DNA from: DTYU01 sp040757355
Lineage (GTDB): Bacteria; Bacillota; Desulfotomaculia; Desulfotomaculales; Ammonificaceae
NCBI GenBank assembly: GCA_040757355.1
Contig: JBFLWY010000056.1
Coordinates: forward strand, 1-12,716
Direction of reading: 5' to 3'
DNA length: 12,716 nt
Position numbers and translations under genes: made by a program. Position 1 is the stretch's first letter; every line of letters starts with the position of its first letter. Of this stretch, positions 6,335 to 12,528 are shown piece by piece. A model generated the notes under the pieces. That model saw only the letters and a list, made by a program, of their open reading frames with translations, was not told the origin of the DNA and did no database searches.

Positions 6335-6910
6335 ATGGAAATGCTCGGCGTCGGCCTGATAGCTTACGTAATCGGGTCAATCCCAACCGGTTACCTTCTC
6401 GCCCGGTATAAGGGTGTCGATATCTTCAGGGCCGGCAGCGGCAACATCGGGGCCACCAACGTCTGGCGCATTCTGGGGCCGTTTTTCGGCACGCTCGCAC
6501 TCGCCGGGGATGTCGGCAAGGGGGCGGTAGCCGTATACCTCGGCGGCCAAGCCGGACACTGGCACGCCGTGCTCGCCGGGGCCTGCGTCCTTGCCGGCCA
6601 TAGCTGGTCGCTTTTCCTCCGTTTCCGGGGCGGGAAGATGATCGCCACCGCCCTCGGCGTCTTCCTGATGCTCGCACCCGCGGCTGCGGTAGGCGCTCTT
6701 GCAGTCTGGGGTATTACTCTCGCTTTGAGCAGGTACGTCTCGCTGGCATCTATTATTGCCGCAGTCAGCCTGCCGGTACTGATCGCCGTTTTCAACTACC
6801 CCTTGAGCTACGCGCTTTTTGCAGCAATTGCGGCGGTCACTGCAATTTACAAGCACCGCAGCAACATCCGCAGGCTGCTCGACGGCACCGAGCACCGCCT
6901 CGGCCGGTAA
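6335..6910 (+). CDS. plsY: Acyl-phosphate:glycerol-3-phosphate acyltransferase PlsY
   Basis: PlsY is an integral membrane enzyme that transfers an acyl group from acyl-phosphate to glycerol-3-phosphate, the first step of phospholipid synthesis in most Gram-positives; it works with PlsX. The 191-residue protein has the expected membrane helices and the three conserved cytoplasmic motifs. These are SGNIGATN (35-42) with DVGKG (59-63), GHSWSLFLRFRGGK (88-101), and KHRSNIRRLLDGTE (173-186). The second motif continues GGKMIAT rather than the usual GGKGVAT or GGKAVAT. ATG 6335 is chosen over GTG 6326 because AAGAGG (6321-6326) is then 8 nt away. der upstream is the usual clostridial neighbour; gpsA, often next, is not found after it. 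Confidence 0.96.
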   Translation: MEMLGVGLIAYVIGSIPTGYLLARYKGVDIFRAGSGNIGATNVWRILGPFFGTLALAGDVGKGAVAVYLGGQAGHWHAVLAGACVLAGHSWSLFLRFRGGKMIATALGVFLMLAPAAAVGALAVWGITLALSRYVSLASIIAAVSLPVLIAVFNYPLSYALFAAIAAVTAIYKHRSNIRRLLDGTEHRLGR

Positions 6911-6955
6911 CGAGAAGGGCGCTGGCCTTTTCGGTGGTTAGTGGATAGAAAAACG

Positions 6956-6991
6956 GGACAGGCTACCTTTTTGCAGAAAAGTAGCCAGTCC
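6956..6991 (+). other. Strong hairpin between plsY and the PHP phosphatase gene
   Basis: GGAC-A-GGCTAC (6956-6966) pairs with GTAGCC-A-GTCC (6981-6991); inside it CTTTT pairs with AAAAG around a TGCAG loop. No T-run follows at once, so it is a poor intrinsic terminator on the plus strand. It could be an RNA stability element or part of a leader for the gene at 7075. It resembles the hairpin at 12349-12379. The remaining 6992-7074 holds a GC-rich stretch and the ribosome binding site only. Confidence 0.5.
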
Positions 6992-7074
6992 GAAAGTAAG
7001 GGTAAAAGTTGTTTTGCGCCGGGTTGGAATCCACCCTCCGGCCCCGCGCTGCAGACCGAGGAAGAGTGAATTAT

Positions 7075-7866
7075 ATGAAAAAACCACCGTGCCATCTTTA
7101 CATCGACATCCACGCACACATACTGCCGGGTTTTGACGACGGCCCCGAAACGGTACAGGACAGCATTGAAATGGCACGGGCATACGTCGACGCGGGCTAC
7201 GCTGCGGTCGTGGCTACACCCCACGTCATCCCAGGCATTTATGAAAATACCCGTTCTTCGATTCATAGAGGGGTAAGGCACCTCCAGCAGCACCTTCGTG
7301 AGGCCGGGATACCCCTGACCGTGCTTCCGGGCGCCGAGTACCACCTTACCGGGCAGTTGATACCGCTCCTCCAGTCGGGAGAACTCCTCACCTTGAATGA
7401 TACCGGAAAGTACCTTCTTGTTGAGCTGCCTGCGATGCACCTTCCAGACTATACGTCCCAGGTGATCTTCGATCTGCTCCTTGCCGGTGTGACACCGGTT
7501 ATCGCCCACCCGGAGCGGAACGATTTCCTGTCTCGCCATCCCGAAGCGTTAGCCGAGATGTCCAGGAAAGGGGTTCTGGCTCAAGTGACCGCGGGTGCGC
7601 TTACAGGGCTTTTCGGCGCGGCACAAAAACGAGCCTGTGAGCGGTTTATAGAAAAAGGGAGCGCACAATTCGTGGCCACCGATGCGCACAGTTCCGGCTG
7701 GCGTCTCCAGGCAGGAGCAAAAGCGGCGCAACTGCTCGGCGTCAGGGCACGCGCACTGATGAGCGAGAACCCTGCAGCGGTAATTGAAGGCGGTGTCCTC
7801 GAAGCGGCGGCCTTCCGAGAGGAGGACGCAAGTAAATCCTGGTGGAGCAGCCGTTTTGGAAAATAG
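7075..7866 (+). CDS. cpsB: CpsB/YwqE-type PHP-domain tyrosine-protein phosphatase
   Basis: These manganese-dependent phosphatases dephosphorylate bacterial tyrosine kinases of the CpsD/YwqD type and so tune capsule or exopolysaccharide synthesis. The 263-residue protein carries all PHP metal-ligand motifs. They are DIHAHILPGFDDGP (H13, H15, D21/D22), ATPH (H50), GAEYH (E88, H90), IAHPERN (H145) and TDAHSS (D203, H205). No signal peptide is present, so it is cytoplasmic. ATG 7075 follows GAGGAAGAG (7058-7066) with 8-nt spacing; upstream in-frame codons back to 7009 lack a ribosome binding site and cross GC-rich noncoding DNA. No tyrosine kinase, Wzz-like protein or glycosyltransferase lies in the window, so the partner is elsewhere. 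It converges with the gene at 7925. Confidence 0.9.
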   Translation: MKKPPCHLYIDIHAHILPGFDDGPETVQDSIEMARAYVDAGYAAVVATPHVIPGIYENTRSSIHRGVRHLQQHLREAGIPLTVLPGAEYHLTGQLIPLLQSGELLTLNDTGKYLLVELPAMHLPDYTSQVIFDLLLAGVTPVIAHPERNDFLSRHPEALAEMSRKGVLAQVTAGALTGLFGAAQKRACERFIEKGSAQFVATDAHSSGWRLQAGAKAAQLLGVRARALMSENPAAVIEGGVLEAAAFREEDASKSWWSSRFGK

Positions 7867-7924
7867 TGTTTAGGTGTGCATGCCGTTGGTTTACGCTTTT
7901 CAGCTACCCCTTTTATTAAACAGT

Positions 7925-8605
7925 TTAGTTAGCGGCTAAGATTTTCAAAAAGAACTGCTTTTCTTTCTCGCCCGGCGGGTCGGTACTGCACAGGTACGGG
8001 ATATGACGGGCTTCTTCGCTGCCGAAAAGCCACCGGAAGTCCTCCGCGAAGATTTCTTCAGGGTGGCAGGACCACTGTTTGTCGGTTGCCTGTACACCGC
8101 GCAGCTTTAAATACTCCTGGAGGGTCCGGTCGTCAACCAGTTGGTAGCGGACCACGTGCCCGAATTCGTGCGCTACCGTGTAAGCAGCCAGGTATGGGCC
8201 GAAACGTTCCGTGCGGGCGACGCCGTTGGTGACCCTGACGGTGTAAGCAGAGTAGCGGGGCGAGGCGAAGAGGTACACGGCATTTCCGTTAGGGATGGTA
8301 CAGCCTGCAAGCATTCCGAAACCCGGGAGACTGCAGCGCTGCCGAACAGTGTAAACAGGTACGTCAAAACCGGCCACCGGCGGGAAAGAATCTTCGAGGT
8401 GCCGCACTTCGGCCGCTACGGCTTCCTGCGGCGGAAGTTCCGCATCGCCGTAAGCACATTTTTCAAGTATTACGCCGCCGATGTTGGCGGGGGTACTGTT
8501 AAGATCACAAAAGGTGACCCGTGCAACCGCAGTATTAGCATAGATGCTCATCAGCAGTTGCATTAACAGAACGCCCCAGGTAACTCTTCTGCTGATCTTC
8601 TTCAT
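7925..8605 (-). CDS. Exported cysteine-rich HExxH metallopeptidase of unknown family
   Basis: The 226-residue product begins MKKISRRVTWGVLLMQLLMS, a clear Sec signal peptide with likely cleavage after the NTAVA segment near residue 28. The mature part has a zinc-binding HEFGH (H146, E147, H150) inside AAYTVAHEFGHVVRY. About 35 residues on comes EEIFAEDFRWLF (E184, E188), a suitable site for the third ligand, as in gluzincin-type proteases. Six cysteines, at about 33, 50, 91, 102, 180 and 206, would all be in the exported part and could form three disulfides. ATG 8605 is preferred over the upstream in-frame start at 8638 because GAGGTGG sits 8 nt before it. I do not recognise a named family. 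It is transcribed alone, divergent from murJ and convergent with cpsB. Substrate unknown. Confidence 0.8.
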   Translation of the reverse strand: MKKISRRVTWGVLLMQLLMSIYANTAVARVTFCDLNSTPANIGGVILEKCAYGDAELPPQEAVAAEVRHLEDSFPPVAGFDVPVYTVRQRCSLPGFGMLAGCTIPNGNAVYLFASPRYSAYTVRVTNGVARTERFGPYLAAYTVAHEFGHVVRYQLVDDRTLQEYLKLRGVQATDKQWSCHPEEIFAEDFRWLFGSEEARHIPYLCSTDPPGEKEKQFFLKILAAN

Positions 8606-8929
8606 GCCGTGCACCACCTCGCCCCCAAAAATCGACACATAAAATCATCGTTCGACATAATTAAACAATGAAAGAGGGTGGCGGCGCATGAAGCTAAAGC
8701 CTTAATTTGACCGGTAGTTAAAGAGGATTTTCAGGCGGGACGTGAAGCCCACTTGACTTGGGACTTTTGTCCCAGAGTCCCAGGTCACAAGTATTGGATA
8801 CACTTGAGTGATTTCAAAAAAAAGAGGCCGGCTGCAGCGTAGAGAAAAAAGTACCTTCCGGGTTGGAACAATGATAAAATATGTGTTTAGGGAACAGGGC
8901 GAACGCCCATGAACTGAGGAAGGATGCAA
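8606..8929. other. Divergent intergenic region between metallopeptidase gene and murJ
   Basis: This 324-bp stretch has no convincing gene. A 75-codon minus-strand frame across it (8929-8702) has no family signature and covers the hairpin and leader, so I reject it. Contents: the long hairpin at 8751-8792, an A-run at 8815-8823, an AT-rich -10-like patch (TAAAAT, 8875-8880) without a matching -35, a small GGGC/GCCC hairpin at 8898-8909, and the murJ ribosome binding site at 8917-8923. Promoters for both flanking genes must lie here, but none matches well. Confidence 0.6.
8751..8792. promoter_or_regulatory. Long alternative hairpin with a GGGAC-TTTT-GTCCC palindrome
   Basis: Arms 8751-8764 and 8777-8792 (ACTTGACTTGGGAC against GTCCCAGGTCACAAGT) pair over about 14 bp, with one wobble and a 2-nt bulge. 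The left arm can instead pair with an inner GTCCCA at 8769-8774 around a TTTT loop. The inner palindrome GGGACTTTTGTCCC (8760-8773) could equally be a duplex operator. A further GGGAC half lies at 8737-8741. It is about 140 bp from both divergent start codons. Confidence 0.5.
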
Positions 8930-10513
8930 ATGGGAAACGGTAAGGTTATAGCACGGGCCGCAGTAATCGTCCTTGCATTGTCGCTGCTCTCCAAGGTGTT
9001 GGGGGTGGGAAGGGAAGCGGCGGTCGCCTACGGTTTTGGAACCTCATGGAAGGCAGACGCCTTTTATGTAGCCTTCATCATTCCCTATATTTTTTACGGC
9101 GTTGTAGGTGCGGCTTTAACAGCCGTAATCGTGCCGGTTTACGCGGAGTACATTGCCCAGGACCGGAAGGAGGAAGCCTGGCGGGTGCTGAGCCTGGTTG
9201 TTAACGCTACATTCGTTATAATGTCGCTTATTGCGGTTTTAGGAGTAGTCTTTGCGCCGCTCTTTGCCCGGGCGCTGGGCGCCGGGTTTGAACCTGCACC
9301 GATGCAACTGGCTGCCCGGCTTACGGCGGTAATGATGCCCGCCATTATATTTATGGGCCTGGCGGGTGTGTTCACGGGCATCCTGAACGCCAATAATGTT
9401 TTTGGACCTTCCGCCTTTGGTCCGGCCTCGATGAACATCATGATCATTTTGGGCGCGCTGATCGGCGCAAAATTCCTGGGCATTTACGGTCTGGCGGCCG
9501 GCGTAGTTGCCGGGGCTGTTGCTTTCGCCGTGGTCCAATTGCCGGCTTTGCGTTTTGTGGGTTTCCGGTACTCGCTGTGCTTCAGCTTGCGTCACCCGGA
9601 GGTTCGGCGGATCGTGGTTTTAATGATCCCGGTTTTGCTTGCTTCCGGAATTATGCAGGTATACACGCTGGTCGATTACCGGTTGGCCTCCGGCCTGGCG
9701 GAAGGGAGCATCGCCGCGCTGAATTATGCGAACAAACTGGTCAACCTGCCCCAGGGCCTGTTCGTTTTAGCAGTGACCACGGCGGTTTTTCCCACTTTGA
9801 GCCGCCTGTTTGCAGAGGAGAAAAGGGCCGAAATGGCTGCGACCTTGCAGCGGGCCATAAAAACGATCCTGCTGCTCGGCATTCCGGGGGCTGTAGGGCT
9901 GATCGTCTTGCGGGAACCGATCGTGGCGCTGATTTTACAGCGCGGACTGTTTGACGAAAGATCGACCGCCATAACCGCCAACGCACTTTTGTATTACGCC
10001 GTGGGCCTGGCCGGACTGTGCGTGAACCTGCCGTTGACGCGGGGTTTCTTCGCGATGAAGGATACCCGGACGCCGCTGTACATCTCCATGGCTTCGGTCG
10101 GCGTCAAACTCGTGTTCAGCCTCGTGCTGGTGCGTTTTCTCCAGCACTGCGGCCTGGCGCTGGCGACTTCGCTGGCGATATTGACAAACATGTTCGTCCT
10201 TGCATGGCTGTTGCAACGGCAGATACCCGGGCTGTTCGACCGGGTTTTCTTCAGCTTTACCGGGGGGGTCTGCCTGTCGGCGGCGTTCATGGGCCTGGCG
10301 GTGTACTTCCTGGACGGGTACCTGGGAACGCTTCTCGGCGGGAAGGGGTTTATGCTGCTGCTGGTCCGGGTGGGCCTCGACGTTTCTGCGGGCGCGGCGG
10401 TCTTTGCGGCGGCGGGGTTAGTGCTGCGGCTTGACGAGCTGCTCTACGTTGTGCATTGGCTGCGGGGCTTCAGGCAGCGCAGGGCAGGGCCCAGCACTCA
10501 GCGTAGCTTTTGA
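8930..10513 (+). CDS. murJ: Lipid II flippase MurJ (MviN family)
   Basis: MurJ moves lipid-linked peptidoglycan precursor to the outer face of the cytoplasmic membrane; it belongs to the MOP exporter superfamily. The 527-residue protein is almost wholly hydrophobic, with about 14 membrane helices. Family hallmarks seen are SKVLGVGREAAVAYGFG (R28), then KADAFYVAF (D43), LNYANKLVNLPQGLFVLAV and FPTLSRL (about 265-295), LQRGLFD, and RGFFAMKDTRTPL. These agree with MurJ rather than with polysaccharide flippases. ATG 8930 is chosen over ATG 8924, because AGGAAGG (8917-8923) abuts the first but is 6 nt from the second. It stands alone between two intergenic regions of more than 300 bp. The C-terminus ends in a short basic tail. 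Confidence 0.94.
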   Translation: MGNGKVIARAAVIVLALSLLSKVLGVGREAAVAYGFGTSWKADAFYVAFIIPYIFYGVVGAALTAVIVPVYAEYIAQDRKEEAWRVLSLVVNATFVIMSLIAVLGVVFAPLFARALGAGFEPAPMQLAARLTAVMMPAIIFMGLAGVFTGILNANNVFGPSAFGPASMNIMIILGALIGAKFLGIYGLAAGVVAGAVAFAVVQLPALRFVGFRYSLCFSLRHPEVRRIVVLMIPVLLASGIMQVYTLVDYRLASGLAEGSIAALNYANKLVNLPQGLFVLAVTTAVFPTLSRLFAEEKRAEMAATLQRAIKTILLLGIPGAVGLIVLREPIVALILQRGLFDERSTAITANALLYYAVGLAGLCVNLPLTRGFFAMKDTRTPLYISMASVGVKLVFSLVLVRFLQHCGLALATSLAILTNMFVLAWLLQRQIPGLFDRVFFSFTGGVCLSAAFMGLAVYFLDGYLGTLLGGKGFMLLLVRVGLDVSAGAAVFAAAGLVLRLDELLYVVHWLRGFRQRRAGPSTQRSF

Positions 10514-10541
10514 ACTTCAAAGGAGAGGCCTTCTGTTAAAG

Positions 10542-10562
10542 CGGCATTTTTCTTTATTGCCG
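10542..10562 (+). terminator. Weak candidate terminator after murJ
   Basis: CGGCA (10542-10546) and TGCCG (10558-10562) flank an 11-nt T-rich loop 28 bp after the murJ stop codon. The stem is short and no T-run follows it, so this is a marginal candidate. A near-palindrome AGAGGCCTTCT lies just upstream (10524-10534). Confidence 0.22.
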
Positions 10563-10573
10563 GGGCATAATAA

Positions 10574-10741
10574 GGCTTAAGGGGATGGCCTTTAAGGTCA
10601 GTTCGAAGTTCGACGTTAGGCTTAGACGGAGTGAATTTTGGGTCAGTTCAAAGTTCACGGTTCACGGTTCGGCTTAAGGGGATGGACCTGTCTGCCGTTG
10701 GCACAGGCAGGCCTTTGGGGTCCGTTCAACGTTCAACGTTG
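10574..10741 (-). repeat. Second mosaic repeat block, inverted relative to 3240-3465
   Basis: The stretch 10514-10832 has no gene. Read on the minus strand, 10604-10574 gives GAACTGACCTTAAAGG then CCATCCCCTTAAGCC, matching the module at 3391-3420. A second module, 10720-10671, has the same CCATCCCCTTAAGCC end, but is split by 25 extra bases at 10690-10714. Period-7 units occur between them (AGTTCAA, AGTTCAC, GGTTCAC, GGTTCGG at 10645-10672) and after them (GTTCAAC twice at 10724-10737). These are complements of the GTGAACT and GAACGTT units seen elsewhere. From 10742 to 10818 I see nothing recognisable. Confidence 0.75.
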
Positions 10742-10832
10742 TAAAGGTGGGGAAAGAATTGGTGGGCCATTCAAAGTTTTACCTGTTTAATCCTGGCTTC
10801 CAGTTCCTTGATTACGGCAGGGAGGCAAGACC

Positions 10833-11006
10833 GTGAATTGCCCGATTTGTGGCGGCAGGGCTACCGGGAAGGTGGGAGTGAATAATTATTACTGCTGGGA
10901 TTGCTGCTTAGAGTACCGGATCGAAAAAGAAGGGGTGCAGGTCTTCGAGATTGACGAGGACGGGAGTCTTGTGTCGCTGGACCCGGCCAATGAATCATTT
11001 TATTAG
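10833..11006 (+). CDS. Small zinc-ribbon protein (57 residues)
   Basis: A GTG start is preceded by a strong AGGGAGG (10819-10825) at 7-nt spacing. The product opens MNCPICGGRATGKVGVNNYY and continues CWDCCLEYRI, then an acidic strand-like part (VFEIDEDGSLVSLD) to the stop at 11004-11006. CPIC and CWDC (C3, C6, C21, C24, with an extra C25) form a CxxC-x14-CxxC zinc ribbon like those of small rubredoxin-type or transcription-factor zinc ribbons. No named family is recognised. It may belong with the YtxH-like gene 60 bp downstream, but the hairpin at 11006-11034 separates them. The good ribosome binding site and metal-ligand spacing argue that it is real despite its size. Confidence 0.8.
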   Translation: MNCPICGGRATGKVGVNNYYCWDCCLEYRIEKEGVQVFEIDEDGSLVSLDPANESFY

Positions 11007-11034
11007 GGGACACACCTTTTCAAGGAATGTCCCC
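11006..11034. repeat. REP-like imperfect palindrome GGGGACA...TGTCCCC
   Basis: Outer arms GGGGACA (11006-11012) and TGTCCCC (11028-11034) enclose inner arms CCTT (11015-11018) and AAGG (11022-11025), with 2-nt internal bulges and a TTC loop. Its GGGGACAC edge resembles the complement of the 204-259 repeats, so it may be a non-autonomous target of a REP-type transposase. It starts on the last base of the zinc-ribbon stop codon. Lacking a following T-run, it is a weak terminator at best. Confidence 0.55.
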
Positions 11035-11066
11035 AATAAGGCAGTTTTAAACGGGGGTGATTGACC

Positions 11067-11252
11067 ATGTCCTTCTGGCGTGGATTGGTGGCAGGCGGTA
11101 TCCTCGGGCTCTTTGCCGGAGCGCTGTTGTTGTCCGAAGATGAGGACGAAAACCAAAACCGGGCGGTACGGCTGCGCGAAAGGGTGCCCCGGTTGGACCG
11201 CGCGCAGCGGATGGTGAGAAAAATGGTCAAACTGGCCGACCTGATGAAGTAG
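11067..11252 (+). CDS. Small YtxH-like single-pass membrane protein
   Basis: The product has 61 residues. An N-terminal glycine-zipper helix (about 6-23, GLVAGGILGLFAGALLL) is followed by an acidic patch SEDEDEN and a basic amphipathic helix rich in R and K. This matches the general plan of YtxH/gas-vesicle-like small proteins (GLxxGxxxGxxxG), though it is shorter than typical YtxH and I cannot assign it firmly. ATG 11067 has GGGGGTGA (11053-11060) 6 nt upstream. It lies 19 bp before the AI-2E family transporter gene in the same direction, so the two are probably cotranscribed. Confidence 0.78.
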   Translation: MSFWRGLVAGGILGLFAGALLLSEDEDENQNRAVRLRERVPRLDRAQRMVRKMVKLADLMK

Positions 11253-11271
11253 GGCAGGGGAGGCGCGCTTT

Positions 11272-12312
11272 ATGAAAGTGCGCTGGCGGTGGCTCTGTCT
11301 GGCGGGCGCTGTACTGCTCGCCTTTTGCTTTTTTTATATTATCCGGGGTATTATTTTCCCTTTCATTCTCGCAGCGAGCGTCGCTTATATTCTCGAGCCC
11401 CTGGTCTCCTGGTTGGAGCGCCGCCGTGCGCCCACCGTTACGGCGATCGGGATCGTGTACGCGGGTGTTTTCCTTTTTCTGACCGGGGTGATGACCTACG
11501 GGTTGCCGAAACTGCTCCGGCAGTTGGATCTGCTCGTTCAGAACATCCCGGTCTATACCGCGGAGGTTCGGAGGCTGGTCTCGACCGTATGGCTGCACTA
11601 CCACTTGTTGGGCCTGCCTGCGGACGTTGAGGTGCTGATAGAGGAACGCATCCACTGGCTTGAGGCAAGCCTGCTGCAGAGCATACGCGAGGCACTCGAG
11701 CTTGTGCTGGGAGCCACGCGTTATGCATTTTCCGCTGTTCTTGCGCCGATTATTGCCTTTTACTTTCTGAAGGACCGGTCCGTCTTTACAGGTCATTTGA
11801 ATCTCGTACTGCCACGAAAGCGTTATCCTGAAGTCTGGCGCTTCTTTTACGCTGTGGACAGGATTTTAAAGCGGTACTTTCGGGGCTACCTGGTGATTGC
11901 CTTTGTGGTCGGTGGGTTGACCGGGGGGGTTTTTGCGGCACTGGGTCTCCAGTACTCGGTCGCGCTCGGGCTCTTTGCGGCAATCGCAGAATTGATCCCT
12001 TATTTCGGACCGCTTATCGGCGCTGCTCCCGCGGTGGGCATTGCGCTGCTTGACTCCCACTGGCTGGCTGTAAAAGTGGTGCTGGCGGTCGCGGTCATCC
12101 ATCAGTTTGAAGCGAGCTTTTTGACGCCAAAAATACTGGGAGGCAGCGTAGGGTTGCACCCCCTGACGATCATCGCTGTGGTTTTGCTCGGTGGGCACTT
12201 ACTCGGTCTGGCAGGCATGTTTCTGGCGGTCCCCACCGCGGCGATCATAAGCACCGTTTTGCGGGAGGCTTTTAAGGCGTGGCGACCCGTGCCGCCCGCT
12301 CCAGAAACGTGA
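11272..12312 (+). CDS. AI-2E family transporter (PerM/YtvI-like permease)
   Basis: A 346-residue membrane protein with about seven to eight helices. Two come at the N-terminus (about 8-25 and 28-48), one at about 58-78, then a soluble loop of roughly 70 residues with amphipathic helices, then helices from about 150 to the end. Family signatures are FILAASVAYILEPLV, then FYFLKDR, AIAELIPYFGPLIGAAPA, LTPKILGGSVGLHPL, and GHLLGLAGMFLAVPTAAII. Characterised members export autoinducer-2 or act as Na+(Li+)/H+ antiporters; the substrate here cannot be told from sequence. In sporulating Firmicutes, relatives such as YtvI are often sporulation-linked. The start has AGGGGAGG (11256-11263) at 8-nt spacing. 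A terminator follows at 12349. Confidence 0.92.
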   Translation: MKVRWRWLCLAGAVLLAFCFFYIIRGIIFPFILAASVAYILEPLVSWLERRRAPTVTAIGIVYAGVFLFLTGVMTYGLPKLLRQLDLLVQNIPVYTAEVRRLVSTVWLHYHLLGLPADVEVLIEERIHWLEASLLQSIREALELVLGATRYAFSAVLAPIIAFYFLKDRSVFTGHLNLVLPRKRYPEVWRFFYAVDRILKRYFRGYLVIAFVVGGLTGGVFAALGLQYSVALGLFAAIAELIPYFGPLIGAAPAVGIALLDSHWLAVKVVLAVAVIHQFEASFLTPKILGGSVGLHPLTIIAVVLLGGHLLGLAGMFLAVPTAAIISTVLREAFKAWRPVPPAPET

Positions 12313-12348
12313 ACCGGGAGAACAAGAGGAAGGGATTCAAAGGGAATA

Positions 12349-12390
12349 GGCAGCCTTTTCTTCGGCGGAAAAGATAGCCGGTTTCTTTTT
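12349..12390 (+). terminator. Intrinsic terminator after the AI-2E family gene
   Basis: GGC...CTTTTC (12349-12360) pairs with GAAAAG...GCC (12368-12379) around a TTCGGCG loop, with a 3-nt internal mismatch. A T-rich tail, TTTCTTTTT, follows at 12382-12390. It lies 36 bp after the stop codon at 12312 and fits a rho-independent terminator. It resembles the hairpin at 6956-6991 in sequence. Confidence 0.65.
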
Positions 12391-12462
12391 AACATTGGAG
12401 GAAATCGGGTAAAGGGAGGTGAATTAAGTACTGGATTCTGCAGTGGGGCAGGTGTATTCGTC

Positions 12463-12528
12463 ATGGTTGCGGCCTGGCAGATACCCGTAAGTGTCAAGCC
12501 GCCGCTGAACGAGACCACTAAAACATGA
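12463..12528 (+). CDS. Possible 21-codon leader ORF overlapping the ABC gene start
   Basis: ATG 12463 follows AGGTG (12450-12454) at 8-nt spacing and runs 21 codons to a TGA at 12526-12528. That TGA overlaps the next ATG as ATGA, an arrangement typical of translational coupling. The peptide (MVAAWQIPVSV, then KPPLNETTKT) has no recognised family. A stronger ribosome binding site, GGGAGGTG at 12414-12421, lies upstream but faces no ATG, GTG or TTG at a usable distance. The ORF may be chance. Confidence 0.22.
   Translation: MVAAWQIPVSVKPPLNETTKT

Noticed and set aside
7019..7050. A tRNA T-arm-like GGTTGGAATCC and GC-rich arms upstream of cpsB
   Set aside because: No acceptor, D or anticodon arms can be built around it, and the T-loop has G for the invariant C.
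6956..7074. A riboswitch in the leader of the PHP phosphatase gene
   Set aside because: There is a strong hairpin, but none of the conserved motifs of riboswitch classes I know could be matched.
8702..8929. A 75-codon minus-strand open frame upstream of murJ
   Set aside because: It covers the murJ leader and the hairpin, has no good ribosome binding site or family signature, and its composition looks like translated noncoding DNA.
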